A stretch of 64,000 nucleotides of DNA from assembly GCF_900109375.1 (NCBI RefSeq), contig NZ_FOAB01000002.1, positions 186,001 to 250,000 of the forward strand. The letters run 5' to 3'. Position 1 is the first letter of the stretch. Each line of letters starts with the position of its first letter. This document shows, one piece after another, positions 27,283 to 36,983 of the stretch. The notes beneath the pieces were generated by a model. The model saw only the letters and a list, made by a program, of their open reading frames with translations. It ran no database searches and was not told the origin of the DNA. The position numbers and the translations under genes were made by a program. Origin of the DNA: Aquimarina amphilecti (GTDB lineage: Bacteria; Bacteroidota; Bacteroidia; Flavobacteriales; Flavobacteriaceae).

Positions 27283-28400
27283 TTTAAAAGTTTTTCTAAA
27301 TTCATAATTATATTTTCTCTATTCGTATCAATTTTCAAATAATGTTGAATCTCTTTATTTCTTGAAGGGTTTAATTCTATTAAATCTTCTAAATTAAAAT
27401 TTAGCTCTTCTCCATAATCAAATAAAAGTGCGCTATTCTTAATATCAAAAAAATCATCAAAATCTCCTATTCCCCTGTTTAATATGAACTTTTTATTTTT
27501 TATAACAAAATCAGCTATTTTAATAGGTGAGGTAATCACGGTAGATTTTGTTGGTTTTACAACGGAAACACATATATCCATTTTTTCCAATTCTTGGTCC
27601 AGTAAATGATATGGTACAAAATTAACAGTTAAATTATATTTAGAATTTTCATTGAATTTTTTTTCAATTAAAGCCTTATTATCATTTTTAGTTAAAATAT
27701 AGATGTTTATAATATCATGATTTAGAATTTTAACCAAATGATTAAATACTCTATGAATTTCATCTATATCATGCCAATGATTTATACTCCCTGGATAGCA
27801 TAAATTAATTTCGTTAGATGAATTAAAATCCAAAATCTCATTTGATTCATTTAAAGAAGAACTGTTATAACACAAAAGGTATTTGCTTTCAGTACCAGGG
27901 TAAAGTTTAATCTTTAATTTTTTTAGTTTTTTAGATTCTACAATAGTAAAAAGAGATTCGCTAATCAAAGTCCTATCGATATATCTAAGCAGTAATCTCA
28001 TTTTTTTAATAAAAGGTGTTTTCTCTTCCAAACTATAAATAACTGCTCCCCTTGGATCATAAACAAATTTCACCTGTTTCTTTAATATCTTTGGTAAGAA
28101 GAAAAAAATAATTCCAGAGATAAAGCCTCTTAGATGAATTGTTACTTCATTTTTTCTGTTTTTATACAATGCTTTAAACAAGTTTTTGTAAAAAACACAA
28201 TATCTAATAAAACTATTTTTAGAATTACCGTTATCAATGATATTAGCATATCTAAGGGAGTTTTCTTTTTCCTTACCACAAAAAATAAAATATTGTTCAA
28301 ACAGCTTACAACCTTCATAAATATCTAATAGTTGCGAATGTAAAAAAGGATCAATAATAGAATTATTGCTAACCATAAACAAAATTTGTTTCTTCTTCAT
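27279..28400 (-). CDS. Putative GT4-like glycosyltransferase
   Basis: A 373-residue soluble protein with a weak GT-B pattern: an N-terminal half opening QILFMVSNNSIIDPFLHSQ, VRF-type FVYDPRGA near residue 116, and a C-terminal half with INLCYPGSINHWHDIDEI and the donor-site-like VITSPIKIADFVIKNKKFILNRGIGD. The SPIK(I/L)A(D/E) block is common in GT4 proteins of polysaccharide loci. The usual E-x7-E is not clear, so the family is probable rather than certain. It is coupled to the YceI gene by a 4-nt overlap and follows the membrane protein gene by 19 bp. Confidence 0.68.
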   Translation of the reverse strand: MKKKQILFMVSNNSIIDPFLHSQLLDIYEGCKLFEQYFIFCGKEKENSLRYANIIDNGNSKNSFIRYCVFYKNLFKALYKNRKNEVTIHLRGFISGIIFFFLPKILKKQVKFVYDPRGAVIYSLEEKTPFIKKMRLLLRYIDRTLISESLFTIVESKKLKKLKIKLYPGTESKYLLCYNSSSLNESNEILDFNSSNEINLCYPGSINHWHDIDEIHRVFNHLVKILNHDIINIYILTKNDNKALIEKKFNENSKYNLTVNFVPYHLLDQELEKMDICVSVVKPTKSTVITSPIKIADFVIKNKKFILNRGIGDFDDFFDIKNSALLFDYGEELNFNLEDLIELNPSRNKEIQHYLKIDTNRENIIMNLEKLLK

Positions 28401-28419
28401 TTATTATCTTTTACTAAAA

Positions 28420-29577
28420 TTATATCAATTCAAAATTGATATGTTTGAAATACACATACAAAAGTTTTAAATGCATAAATCCATTTAAAACCAAACTTAA
28501 AAGCAAAAACTTTAAGACAAATTTCTTTCTTCTTCCTATGAACAACTCCCTAAACAAAAACAAGAAATAAAATATAATAGGATAAAAGTATCTTCCTTGA
28601 TCCCAAGTTGGCACTAAGCTTAAAAGATAAAACCATAATATAAAAAAAATCGCTATCAAATTTCCAACATCCTTTATTTCATCATATTTATAATGTCCTT
28701 TTTTTATAGTATTTATTTTTATTACCAAAAACAACATTAATAAAATAAAAATGACATATTCAATAAAAGTAGCTCTAATAGACATATTGCCCAATAAACC
28801 ATAAAACGAAAAAGACAGCGTAAAAATCGATTTTATTGGTTCATAATTAAAGTTATGACTTACTATATACTTTGACAAATCATAAAATAAAATCATAGAA
28901 GAAAATAAAAAAAACCAAAATACAATCTTCAAAGTTTTTTTCTGAAAAAACCTTTTGAAAATAAAATAAAACGTAAATGCTAATATTGGCAATATTATAG
29001 ATCTGTCTAATGCAAAAAAAGAAAATATCAACAATCCAATAAGAAGAGATAAACCTCTTTTCCTAACATTAAAAACTACTATACCCATAGCAATATTAAA
29101 CAAGTCAGAGTTCAAACAACTTAAAAACCAAACAAATCCTGGAATGCATAAAGCTAATAAAAATAAATATCTGTTTTCTCGTTTTTGCAAGAACCACAGA
29201 AACAGTGGTATTAAAACAATTAAATTGGCCAGTCTAAAAATCAAAATATCAGACCTAGGAAAAATCGAATTATGTTGATACCTATAAACGTTTTTGAAAT
29301 ATTGGAAATCTGGATTTCTCCTTTCCTTAACATGCAAATAATTAAGGTTTTTATCATATTTCAAATCAAACAAATCCGCTATTTGTTTTTGGAAAACATA
29401 ATATAAATCGCCATCACCAGTTTTTTTAAATACTATATCCTGATGAAAAATATTCCTCCAATGTCTGGTTTCATCAGGATTCTCTTGAGTAGGAACTAGA
29501 AAAACATACATTAAATAATATGAAACAAATACCGTAATCAGTAAGATAGACGTACTATTTATTTTAAAGCTATTCAT
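28420..29577 (-). CDS. Polytopic membrane protein, GT-C/DUF2142-like
   Basis: A 385-residue protein with about nine or ten membrane segments. Shortly after the first helix comes PTQENPDETRHWRN, which resembles the acidic first-loop motif (P-x-D-E-x-x-H) of GT-C transferases and DUF2142 proteins that use polyprenyl-linked sugar donors. A long loop with many aromatic and charged residues follows (about 30-115). It could be a lipid-sugar-dependent transferase that modifies the glycan in the periplasm; a Wzy role is also possible. It overlaps the preceding flippase gene by 8 nt. Function is inference. Confidence 0.5.
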   Translation of the reverse strand: MNSFKINSTSILLITVFVSYYLMYVFLVPTQENPDETRHWRNIFHQDIVFKKTGDGDLYYVFQKQIADLFDLKYDKNLNYLHVKERRNPDFQYFKNVYRYQHNSIFPRSDILIFRLANLIVLIPLFLWFLQKRENRYLFLLALCIPGFVWFLSCLNSDLFNIAMGIVVFNVRKRGLSLLIGLLIFSFFALDRSIILPILAFTFYFIFKRFFQKKTLKIVFWFFLFSSMILFYDLSKYIVSHNFNYEPIKSIFTLSFSFYGLLGNMSIRATFIEYVIFILLMLFLVIKINTIKKGHYKYDEIKDVGNLIAIFFILWFYLLSLVPTWDQGRYFYPIIFYFLFLFRELFIGRRKKFVLKFLLLSLVLNGFMHLKLLYVYFKHINFELI

Positions 29578-30796
29578 TTTTCAAAATAAAATATAACAAT
29601 CCTAAAAAGGTTGTTGTTCCAAAAATTGTAATTAAAATAATAGTAGTCATCCAATTATAATTCAAATAATCAGCTAATAAGATTGGACTTAAAACACTTA
29701 TGGCATAAAGTACATTAAATTTTAAATCAAGCATTAATCTTCCTTTGGCAATAAACAATGTGTTCTGGCTAACGACAATTAATCTAATTAAAAAAAAGAT
29801 TATCATTATTTTAGCCATTCTAGAACTAATAATATACGCATCACCAAATACCATTGTATACAAATAATCTGAAAATAAAATAATTACAACTAAGATTGGC
29901 AAAGACATTAGTGAAAAATATTTTACTGTAGTTCTTGAAAACTTTTTTGTTTTTTCCTCAGAACTCTCTGATGCAATTTTTTTATAATATACTTGTGAAA
30001 AAGCCATTCCAATTAAACTAGTTGGAGCGTTCAAAGTTTTTTGTACTACAGAATAAAATCCAGAAATACTACTACCAAAAACCACCTCAATTAATACAAC
30101 AGGCCCTTGATTAGCAATTATATTAAACAGAGAACTCGTATTATTTATTAAAGGAAACTTTCTGTATTTCTTTAAGGTTTGTTTTATATTTTCCATAGAA
30201 AACAGAGAACCATTCAAATTACCCTTAAGTTCCAGATAATAATAAATATTTGAAAACAACAAACCAAACGGAAAAGCCACAACTATCAATATTATATTTT
30301 TATAATAATAAATAGAAAGAATTTGTATAAATGCGGTTATTGAAGAAGATACAATTTTACCTCTACTAATAGTTTTAAACTTACCAAGCCTGTTTAAGAA
30401 CTGTATTTTTAGTAATGAGAGTGCTGATAAAAAAATGCTAATTGGCAATATGTATACTAAATAAACTCTATCGCTCAAAACACCTGAAATGAACAAAGAA
30501 AATGCACCAAATCCTGTACTCAAAGAAATTACTACAATTATCCAAAAAGAAGAAATAAAAACATTAAAAGCCTCTTCATTCTTTTTTGGCAACATAATAG
30601 CCATTTCCAATCTTCCTGTCCCACAAGTGCTAATAATAGTGTTTACACTCAAAAAAACCGCATATTGCCCAATAATAGAGGGTGTATAATATCTAGATAA
30701 GAAAATTAAAGAAAAAATGTTTATTAATTGAAAAAGAAAATTTCCACTAAAGAGAACTAATACATTTTTTAAAAAAGCCGAATGTAAAAATCTCAT
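29570..30796 (-). CDS. Wzx-type oligosaccharide flippase, copy 2
   Basis: A 408-residue polysaccharide biosynthesis (MOP superfamily) protein with about twelve membrane helices. The opening VLFSGNFLFQLINIFSLIFLSRYYTPSIIGQYAVFLS is the standard start of the family, and FPLINNTSSLFNIIANQGPVVLIE in the middle corresponds to the second half repeat. It would flip lipid-linked oligosaccharides. It is coupled to the upstream ligase-like gene by a 4-nt overlap and to the downstream GT-C-like gene. It is shorter than and clearly different from the flippase at 18434-19873, which suggests a different substrate. Confidence 0.88.
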   Translation of the reverse strand: MRFLHSAFLKNVLVLFSGNFLFQLINIFSLIFLSRYYTPSIIGQYAVFLSVNTIISTCGTGRLEMAIMLPKKNEEAFNVFISSFWIIVVISLSTGFGAFSLFISGVLSDRVYLVYILPISIFLSALSLLKIQFLNRLGKFKTISRGKIVSSSITAFIQILSIYYYKNIILIVVAFPFGLLFSNIYYYLELKGNLNGSLFSMENIKQTLKKYRKFPLINNTSSLFNIIANQGPVVLIEVVFGSSISGFYSVVQKTLNAPTSLIGMAFSQVYYKKIASESSEEKTKKFSRTTVKYFSLMSLPILVVIILFSDYLYTMVFGDAYIISSRMAKIMIIFFLIRLIVVSQNTLFIAKGRLMLDLKFNVLYAISVLSPILLADYLNYNWMTTIILITIFGTTTFLGLLYFILKNE

Positions 30797-32058
30797 AACT
30801 TTATATTTCTGTGATTATTTGAAAGGTAGTTTAAAATAAACACAGAGTTGAATAGAGAAAAAAACAGGTTGCCATGAACCCGATTCAATACATTCTCTGT
30901 TAAACAACAAATAAAAATTAGTACAAGAAAAGAAAAATATAGATAGTCTTGGGTTTTTATAGATATAAAAACATTTTTACCGTACATATATAAAAACAGC
31001 AACAAGCAAAATATTCCTCCCGATAAGCTTAAATAAAAAAAGTAATTATGTGAATCCAATTTTCTCTTTTTAAATGCACTAGTTCTATAGTTTTTATAAC
31101 ATTCATTTAATTTACCTTGTACATCCCCAACACCTACGCCGGTTAACAAATTGTTTTTAAATATTTGATAATCGCAATTATATATTCCATACCTTAAACT
31201 AAGAGAAGTTGGTTTTCTTCCTTTTGGTTCTTTTAAATTCGAAATTCTCACCTCATCAAAAAATCTATATTCAATAATACCGAACCTTTTGATTGTTATG
31301 AAAGCAACAATAATGATTATCGAATAGATTACTAAATATTTGATTTTTTTAATAATACCCCCTTTATTTTTTAATAAAAAAAGCAACAATAAAAAATTCA
31401 AATTAATTGCTATAAATACAGTTCTAGCAGCAAGTAATATAACAAAAGCATAAAAAATTATAATGGATAATATATATAGCGTCTTTATAACTTTTTTATT
31501 ATGATTTTTGATGTCTTTTATTAAAAAAAATATACTAAAAGCAAACCATAAGCATACATATGTAGGATGTAAATCTAAATAGGTTTTACCACTTATTATA
31601 TCTCTAAAAGGAAAATCAAATAACGATCTAATATGTAAATTGTAATACGTATAAATACATATTACAATTAACAGATATACTGAAAGAACAAGACAAGATG
31701 CTACAAAAGCCTTTATTGTATTTTCAAATTTCTTTCTACTAAGTTTAGGAAAAAACAGTAGTAATGTTAAAGGAAATATCAAAAAGTTTAAGTTTTTCCT
31801 AATCTCGTTTAAAGCTGATTCTTTATTTGAAGAATAAGAAATTGTTAGGATTAATACTAGAAAAAAAGCAATACTCAAAAAAAAATATCTTATTCTATTA
31901 GATTTCAGTTTTTCTAAAACATTTTTTCCATAAAAAAGGACCGTTGATAACGCAAACAATATTGTTATAACTGATATTATACCATAAGGCATCAAAGGAA
32001 AAAATGACAATAAAACCAATAAGAAATATGGTATGTCTTTCAATTCATATTTATTCAT
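30793..32058 (-). CDS. O-antigen ligase family membrane protein
   Basis: A polytopic protein of 421 residues with about eleven membrane segments. The periplasmic region LLTGVGVGDVQGKLNECY followed by SHNYFFYLSLSGGIFCLLLF is the Wzy_C signature, and the layout is close to that of the protein at 13797-15167. The ORF is open to a TTG at 32064; the ATG at 32058 (MNKYELKDIPYFL) is preferred. It heads a group with the second flippase, the GT-C-like protein and others, possibly the assembly module of one glycan. The 256 bp upstream (to 32320) are AT-rich, with no convincing promoter or terminator. Confidence 0.8.
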   Translation of the reverse strand: MNKYELKDIPYFLLVLLSFFPLMPYGIISVITILFALSTVLFYGKNVLEKLKSNRIRYFFLSIAFFLVLILTISYSSNKESALNEIRKNLNFLIFPLTLLLFFPKLSRKKFENTIKAFVASCLVLSVYLLIVICIYTYYNLHIRSLFDFPFRDIISGKTYLDLHPTYVCLWFAFSIFFLIKDIKNHNKKVIKTLYILSIIIFYAFVILLAARTVFIAINLNFLLLLFLLKNKGGIIKKIKYLVIYSIIIIVAFITIKRFGIIEYRFFDEVRISNLKEPKGRKPTSLSLRYGIYNCDYQIFKNNLLTGVGVGDVQGKLNECYKNYRTSAFKKRKLDSHNYFFYLSLSGGIFCLLLFLYMYGKNVFISIKTQDYLYFSFLVLIFICCLTENVLNRVHGNLFFSLFNSVFILNYLSNNHRNIKL

Positions 32059-32320
32059 ATTCAATAAGGCTCTCTTTTTAGAAGAGTAAAACTTAAATTA
32101 TAAAATTGTTAAAATAAATTATCTAGCTCATTATATGTACTACAATCTATCAGTTAATTCTTAGGAAAGAAACTTTTTACATCATAAACAAAATGGTGTC
32201 AGTTTTTAATAAGTCAATATTAGGCTTTTAAATTTATCATGTTCCACGGTTAAAACAACTACTTGATATTGCTTAAATAAAAAACAAATATTGTTATTTA
32301 TAATAAACTAAAAACAAGTT

Positions 32321-33169
32321 TTACTTCCCCAAACATTTCCTTAAACTATCTCTCCAATATGGAATCTCAATTTTGAATACTTCTTTTATTTTTATCTTAT
32401 CCATTACGCTAAAACTTGGTCTTTTTGCCGGTGTAGGATACGCTTCGGTATTTATTGGTAATACTTTAATACTTGTATTACTTTCCTGAAAAATCGCTTT
32501 TGCAAAATCATACCAACTGGCTACTCCTTCATTACTATAATGGTATAAACCAAACGCTTTACTACTTTTTCCTATAATTAATTTCAGAATAAAGTCAGCC
32601 AAATCTCCTGCATATGTTGGAGTACCTATTTGATCACAAACCACATTTAATTGATCTTTTTCTTTACCTAATCTAATCATAGTCTTCATAAAATTATTTC
32701 CATGTTCAGAATATAGCCAAGACGTTCTAAGTATAAAATGTTTTTCTAATGATAAAGCTGCTTTCTCTCCTTTTAACTTAGTTAAACCATAAATCCCAAT
32801 AGGGTTTGTATTATCTTCTTCTGTATAAGGTATAGATTGACTTCCTTCAAAAACAAAATCTGTTGATATCTGTATGAAAACCGCATTACTACTCTTACAA
32901 GATTTAACTAAATTACTCACTCCTAGTTCATTAACCCTAGTCGCTAAGTCTATTTCTGATTCAGCCTTATCTACTGCAGTATAGGCTGCACAATTAATGC
33001 AATATGCTATATCATTAATCTCAAAAAAAGTAACTACTTCTTTCTCTGAAGTAATATCTAGTTCATCATAATCAACATATAAAAAATTATAATTTTTTAT
33101 ATGGTTTTCTCGATCCTTAATACAAGAAGCTAACTGACCTTTACCACCTGTTATTAATATATTTTTCAT
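32321..33169 (-). CDS. rfbD: dTDP-4-dehydrorhamnose reductase
   Basis: Last step of dTDP-L-rhamnose synthesis, reducing the 4-keto group with NAD(P)H. The N-terminus MKNILITGGKGQLASCI is the standard RfbD opening; ISTDFVFEG and YGLTKLKGE (catalytic Tyr and Lys) follow, then ILRTSWLYSEHGNNFMKTM and VCDQIGTPTYAGDLAD. Length 282 is normal. Its ATG overlaps the stop of rfbC by 4 nt. It is the last gene of the rfbBACD set, and a 256-bp gap separates it from the next gene. Confidence 0.95.
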   Translation of the reverse strand: MKNILITGGKGQLASCIKDRENHIKNYNFLYVDYDELDITSEKEVVTFFEINDIAYCINCAAYTAVDKAESEIDLATRVNELGVSNLVKSCKSSNAVFIQISTDFVFEGSQSIPYTEEDNTNPIGIYGLTKLKGEKAALSLEKHFILRTSWLYSEHGNNFMKTMIRLGKEKDQLNVVCDQIGTPTYAGDLADFILKLIIGKSSKAFGLYHYSNEGVASWYDFAKAIFQESNTSIKVLPINTEAYPTPAKRPSFSVMDKIKIKEVFKIEIPYWRDSLRKCLGK

Positions 33170-33711
33170 AATCGAGCATTTTCGAAAGTTGGCAAAATCA
33201 TATCTTTTTCAGACACTTTTGTTTGATCAGACAACAAACCCCAATCTATATTAAGTGATTGATCGTTAAATATGATACCTCCTTCTGAAGCCTTATTATA
33301 AAAATTATCACACTTATAAAAAAAAGTAGCTGTATCACTAAGAACTGAAAAACCATGCGCAAAGCCACGAGGAATATATAATTGTTTTCTATTTTCTCCT
33401 GTTAATTCTATAGCAATATGCTCTCCAAAAGTTACGGAGTCTTTTCTCAAATCTATTGCAACATCTATAACTTTTCCTTGTAAAACTCTTACCAACTTAG
33501 CTTGGGCGTATTTTCCAATTTGATAATGTAATGCTCTAATTACTCCTTTTGTTGAAAAAGATTGATTGTCTTGTACAAAATTAACTTCTTTACCAATAAG
33601 TTCATTAAACTTATTTTGGTTATAACTTTCAAAAAAGTAACCTCTTTCATCTTTAAAAATGGTCGGCTCTAATACAAAACAACCTTTAAGTTTAGTTTCC
33701 GTTGCTATCAT
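33166..33711 (-). CDS. rfbC: dTDP-4-dehydrorhamnose 3,5-epimerase
   Basis: A cupin-fold epimerase, third step of dTDP-L-rhamnose synthesis. Motifs are FKDERGYFFESYNQNKF, FVQDNQSFSTKGVIRALHYQ (catalytic His), AKLVRVLQGKVIDVAIDLR and YIPRGFAHGFSVLSDTATFFYKCD. Length 181 is normal. It lies 2 bp after rfbA and overlaps rfbD by 4 nt. Confidence 0.96.
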   Translation of the reverse strand: MIATETKLKGCFVLEPTIFKDERGYFFESYNQNKFNELIGKEVNFVQDNQSFSTKGVIRALHYQIGKYAQAKLVRVLQGKVIDVAIDLRKDSVTFGEHIAIELTGENRKQLYIPRGFAHGFSVLSDTATFFYKCDNFYNKASEGGIIFNDQSLNIDWGLLSDQTKVSEKDMILPTFENARL

Positions 33712-33713
33712 CC

Positions 33714-34577
33714 CTAATCTTCTAAAATGCTCATCAAATGTTTACCATAGCCACTTTTAATTAATGGCTTGGCTAATTCTCTTAACTCATTATTAGTAAT
33801 ATACCCCATCCTATAAGCCACTTCCTCTATTGCCCCAATCTTTAAACCTTGACGCTCTTCTATTACTTGAACAAATTGTGATGCTTGCATTAAAGAGTTA
33901 AACGTACCTGTATCTAACCAAGCTGTACCTCTATCCAGAATACTAACATTTAACTTCTCTTTTTCCAGGTAAGCTTTATTTATATCAGTAATCTCAAGTT
34001 CACCTCTGTCACTTGGTATAATATTTTTTGCAATATCGACTACCTTGTTATCATAAAAATATATTCCAGGCACTGCAAAATTTGACTTAGGTTTCTTTGG
34101 CTTTTCCTCAATAGAAATTGCTTTTCCATTAGCGTCAAATTCGACTACTCCATATCGTTCAGGGTCATGTACGTGATATGCATAAATAATACCCCCTTCC
34201 GGATCACTATTAGCTTGCAAAAGCTTTGCCAAACCTGTTCCATAAAAAATATTATCCCCTAAAATAAGTGCAACTTTATCGTTTCCAATGAATTCTTCAC
34301 CAATTATAAATGCTTCTGCTAACCCATTAGGTTCTTCTTGGACTGCATATTCAAATTTACAACCATATGCCTTTCCATCTCCAAGAAGTTTTTCAAATGA
34401 TGGTAAATCATGTGGGGTTGAGATAATAAGAATTTCTTTAATCCCTGCCCACATTAATGTTGACAATGGATAATATATCATGGGCTTATCATATACCGGC
34501 ATGAGCTGTTTACTAACAGCTAAAGTAAGAGGGTGTAATCTTGTTCCAGATCCCCCTGCGAGTATTATTCCTTTCAT
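33714..34577 (-). CDS. rfbA: Glucose-1-phosphate thymidylyltransferase
   Basis: First step of dTDP-L-rhamnose synthesis: dTTP plus glucose-1-phosphate give dTDP-glucose. The N-terminus [20 protein letters not shown] holds the nucleotide-binding signature with the catalytic Arg; [34 protein letters not shown] and [22 protein letters not shown] are all typical. Length 287 is normal. Its ATG overlaps the end of rfbB by 4 nt. Confidence 0.97.
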   Translation of the reverse strand: MKGIILAGGSGTRLHPLTLAVSKQLMPVYDKPMIYYPLSTLMWAGIKEILIISTPHDLPSFEKLLGDGKAYGCKFEYAVQEEPNGLAEAFIIGEEFIGNDKVALILGDNIFYGTGLAKLLQANSDPEGGIIYAYHVHDPERYGVVEFDANGKAISIEEKPKKPKSNFAVPGIYFYDNKVVDIAKNIIPSDRGELEITDINKAYLEKEKLNVSILDRGTAWLDTGTFNSLMQASQFVQVIEERQGLKIGAIEEVAYRMGYITNNELRELAKPLIKSGYGKHLMSILED

Positions 34578-35590
34578 ATAGCATTGTATTTTTTAAGGTA
34601 CCAAGAGATAGTTTTTTCTATTCCTGTCTCAAAATTTTCATCAGCTTTCCAACCCAGTTCGTTTTCTATTTTAGAAGCATCAATTGCATAACGTAAATCA
34701 TGTCCAGGACGATCTTTTACATAAGTTATAAGATCATTATAGGATTTTCCACTTTTTCGAGGAATTTTTTCATCCAATATCTGACAGATTTTAGAAGCAA
34801 TATAATTATTATTTCTTTCATTAAGTCCTCCTATATTATATGTCTCGCCACTTATTCCGTTTCTAAAAGCAGTTTCTATTCCTTTGCAATGATCTAAAAC
34901 ATATAACCAATCTCGAATATTCTTTCCATCTCCATAGATAGGGATATTTTCCTCAGAAATGGCTTTTCTAATAATTGTTGGTATTAATTTTTCGTCATGT
35001 TGTTTTGGTCCATAATTATTAGAACAGTTCGTAGTTACAACATTTAAACCAAATGTATGATAATAACTTCTAACTATCATGTCTGAAGAAGCTTTAGACG
35101 CACTATATGGACTATTCGGCGCATATGGTGTTTTCTCTGTAAAAAGACCTTCATTTCCTAAAGAACCATATACCTCATCAGTAGATATATGTAAAAACCG
35201 AAAGTCATTTTTATCTTTTTTTACAGTAAATGGAGCATCCATCCAATACTTATAAGCGATATCCAGTAAAGTAAAAGTCCCCAAAACATTCGTCTTTATA
35301 AAAATAGCAGGGTCCTTTATCGAGTTATCTACGTGTGATTCAGCAGCAAAATGAATAATCCCTTCTATTTTATTTTCTAAAAATATTTTTTCAATAAGAT
35401 TTCTATTACAAATATCCCCTTCAACAAAACTGTATCGTTCTTCTTCTAATTCCTTTAGATTATCTAAATCTCCTGCATATGTTAACCTGTCTACATTGAT
35501 TATTTTTATATCCTTATTTTTTTCTAAAAAATAGGGGACGAAATTAGAACCTATAAAACCCGCCCCACCAGTTACTAATATTGAATTCAT
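34574..35590 (-). CDS. rfbB: dTDP-glucose 4,6-dehydratase
   Basis: Second step of dTDP-L-rhamnose synthesis, with bound NAD. From the ATG at 35590 the protein starts [20 protein letters not shown] and has 338 residues; the ORF extends 12 codons further to 35626, but that extension is not conserved in type. The catalytic triad is Thr137 with Asp138-Glu139 in HISTDEVYG, and Tyr162 and Lys166 in [19 protein letters not shown] near the end is diagnostic. It follows wzz copy 1 by 74 bp. A broken copy of the same N-terminus is found at 36923-36979. Confidence 0.96.
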   Translation of the reverse strand: MNSILVTGGAGFIGSNFVPYFLEKNKDIKIINVDRLTYAGDLDNLKELEEERYSFVEGDICNRNLIEKIFLENKIEGIIHFAAESHVDNSIKDPAIFIKTNVLGTFTLLDIAYKYWMDAPFTVKKDKNDFRFLHISTDEVYGSLGNEGLFTEKTPYAPNSPYSASKASSDMIVRSYYHTFGLNVVTTNCSNNYGPKQHDEKLIPTIIRKAISEENIPIYGDGKNIRDWLYVLDHCKGIETAFRNGISGETYNIGGLNERNNNYIASKICQILDEKIPRKSGKSYNDLITYVKDRPGHDLRYAIDASKIENELGWKADENFETGIEKTISWYLKKYNAI

Positions 35591-35664
35591 TTTATTAAAT
35601 CTTTTTTCTAATGATTGGTTATTCAAATAATTTATAAACTACATTATAATCGGAAACTTTAATT

Positions 35665-36723
35665 TTATGAATCTTTTTTTTCATATTCTTTTAAAAATCT
35701 ATTTATAGATTTTAAAATAAGAAACAAGAAAGTCAACAAAATTGAGCTCAACGGTAACAATACTTTCTTTTTAGAAAAGAAATCATTTACCAACGCCCCT
35801 TTATTTGGAAAATCAGAAATAACGTTAATAATATTTTCCGAATCTGCCTTTTTTTGATTCAATCTAATAATTTCTGCATTAAGTATTTTAGCTTCATTTA
35901 ACAAAGCAATTTCAGAACGGTCTAAATTTTGATTATCAGAACTCAAATTAATGCTCGTACTTCCTGAGCTTTCTGGTTTTTTAATTTCTAGCAGTTTTAA
36001 CTTTTGATAAAACGATCTAAGAGAATCAACTTCGACTAATTGTTTTTTTGCTACAGAATCACTAATTCTTAAATTTAATTCATTAGTTCTTTTCTGAATA
36101 TTAAAATAATTATTGTTTTCAATTGAGCGAACAATGGCATTTTGACACTTTTTTGCAACTTCAGGATTCTTTGATTTTAATTCTATCTTGTGGAACCTAG
36201 AGTTGATGTTGTTAAAATTTTTCAAATAAGTTTCATAATTAAAATTAACCCTAGAGATTGAGTCTAAAGTAGAAACAAAATCACTAAAATATTTTAGTTT
36301 TTGATTATCATCTGTAAATGATTCTATTTCAATTTTTGTTATGTTTTCTGCCTCTTTATCTGATATTTTTAAAGAAAATGCTAGTGTTTGATAAGCCTCT
36401 TCTTTTGCTAACTCATTGTAAAATTCTATATTATTATAAAGCTGTTGAGTGCTATTAAAATTAGGCTCTACAATCATGGAAGATCTATATACATCTTCGG
36501 AAACATAATCCCAATACCATCCAATTCCTAAACCAACAATTCCAGCAATTACAAATTTTAAAAAATGTATCTGTATAAATTGAAGAAAAACAATTAATAG
36601 ATGAAAAATACCTTTAAATATATCTCCAATGAATCTAAATAGCCTGTTAAAACCATCACCGATCATCTTAAATAATTGTCCTAGATCTATTTCTTCCGAA
36701 GTGTTTTCTTTATTCGTGCTCAT
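35665..36723 (-). CDS. wzz: Wzz-like chain-length determinant protein, copy 1
   Basis: A polysaccharide co-polymerase that would set glycan chain length together with a Wzy protein in the inner membrane. It has a cytoplasmic N-terminal stretch, a long hydrophobic region at about 38-72 (ending GIVGLGIGWYWDYV), a periplasmic coiled-coil-rich region with many Lys/Asn/Ser, and a second membrane helix at about 318-340 (VLLPLSSILLTFLFLILKS). The N-terminus shares EEIDLGQLFKMIGDGFNRLFRF with the EIDLGQFFKSIIKGLKGLL of copy 2. It lacks a kinase domain. A promoter-like element lies at 36767-36774. Confidence 0.82.
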   Translation of the reverse strand: MSTNKENTSEEIDLGQLFKMIGDGFNRLFRFIGDIFKGIFHLLIVFLQFIQIHFLKFVIAGIVGLGIGWYWDYVSEDVYRSSMIVEPNFNSTQQLYNNIEFYNELAKEEAYQTLAFSLKISDKEAENITKIEIESFTDDNQKLKYFSDFVSTLDSISRVNFNYETYLKNFNNINSRFHKIELKSKNPEVAKKCQNAIVRSIENNNYFNIQKRTNELNLRISDSVAKKQLVEVDSLRSFYQKLKLLEIKKPESSGSTSINLSSDNQNLDRSEIALLNEAKILNAEIIRLNQKKADSENIINVISDFPNKGALVNDFFSKKKVLLPLSSILLTFLFLILKSINRFLKEYEKKDS

Positions 36724-36766
36724 AGTAAAATATAAATATTACCTATCAGTTTTTATAATATTTGCG

Positions 36767-36774
36767 CAAAGGTA
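36767..36774 (-). promoter_or_regulatory. Probable promoter of wzz copy 1 and rfb genes
   Basis: The minus strand reads TACCTTTG followed by CGC, a match to TAnnTTTG, about 43 nt upstream of the wzz ATG at 36723. It partly overlaps a 10-bp palindrome TTTGCGCAAA at 36761-36770. No clear -33 TTG. This is the best candidate for a promoter driving the polysaccharide operon independently of the upstream housekeeping genes. Confidence 0.45.
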
Positions 36775-36922
36775 ATGCCTTTTGAGAAATATATATAACA
36801 GTCTTAAGTATAATTATTCCCGCTTAAATAGTATAAGATGATTTTAAAAAATTCTTTAACTAACAATAACACCTAAAGCAATAGAAAAGAAACTTAAATT
36901 GTTACAATAAACAAAATTTACC

Positions 36923-36979
36923 CTAACCATTTGAACCTATAAATCCCGCTCCTCCAGTTACTAGTACACTTTTAAACAT
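36923..36979 (-). pseudogene. 19-codon remnant of an rfbB-type SDR gene
   Basis: On the minus strand an ATG at 36979 opens [18 protein letters not shown] and then meets a TAG stop at 36923. The first residues are the NAD-binding N-terminus of a nucleotide-sugar dehydratase and closely match rfbB of this locus ([17 protein letters not shown]). The rest of the gene is absent; the following 200 bp show no SDR-like frame. It starts 4 nt after the stop of wzz copy 2, as rfbB follows wzz copy 1 here. It is a scar of duplication, insertion or gene replacement. Confidence 0.7.
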
Positions 36980-36983
36980 AAAC

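Noticed and set aside
35591..35626. 12-codon N-terminal extension of rfbB
   Set aside because: The conserved Rossmann start MNSILVTGG begins at the ATG at 35590; the extension has no conserved feature.
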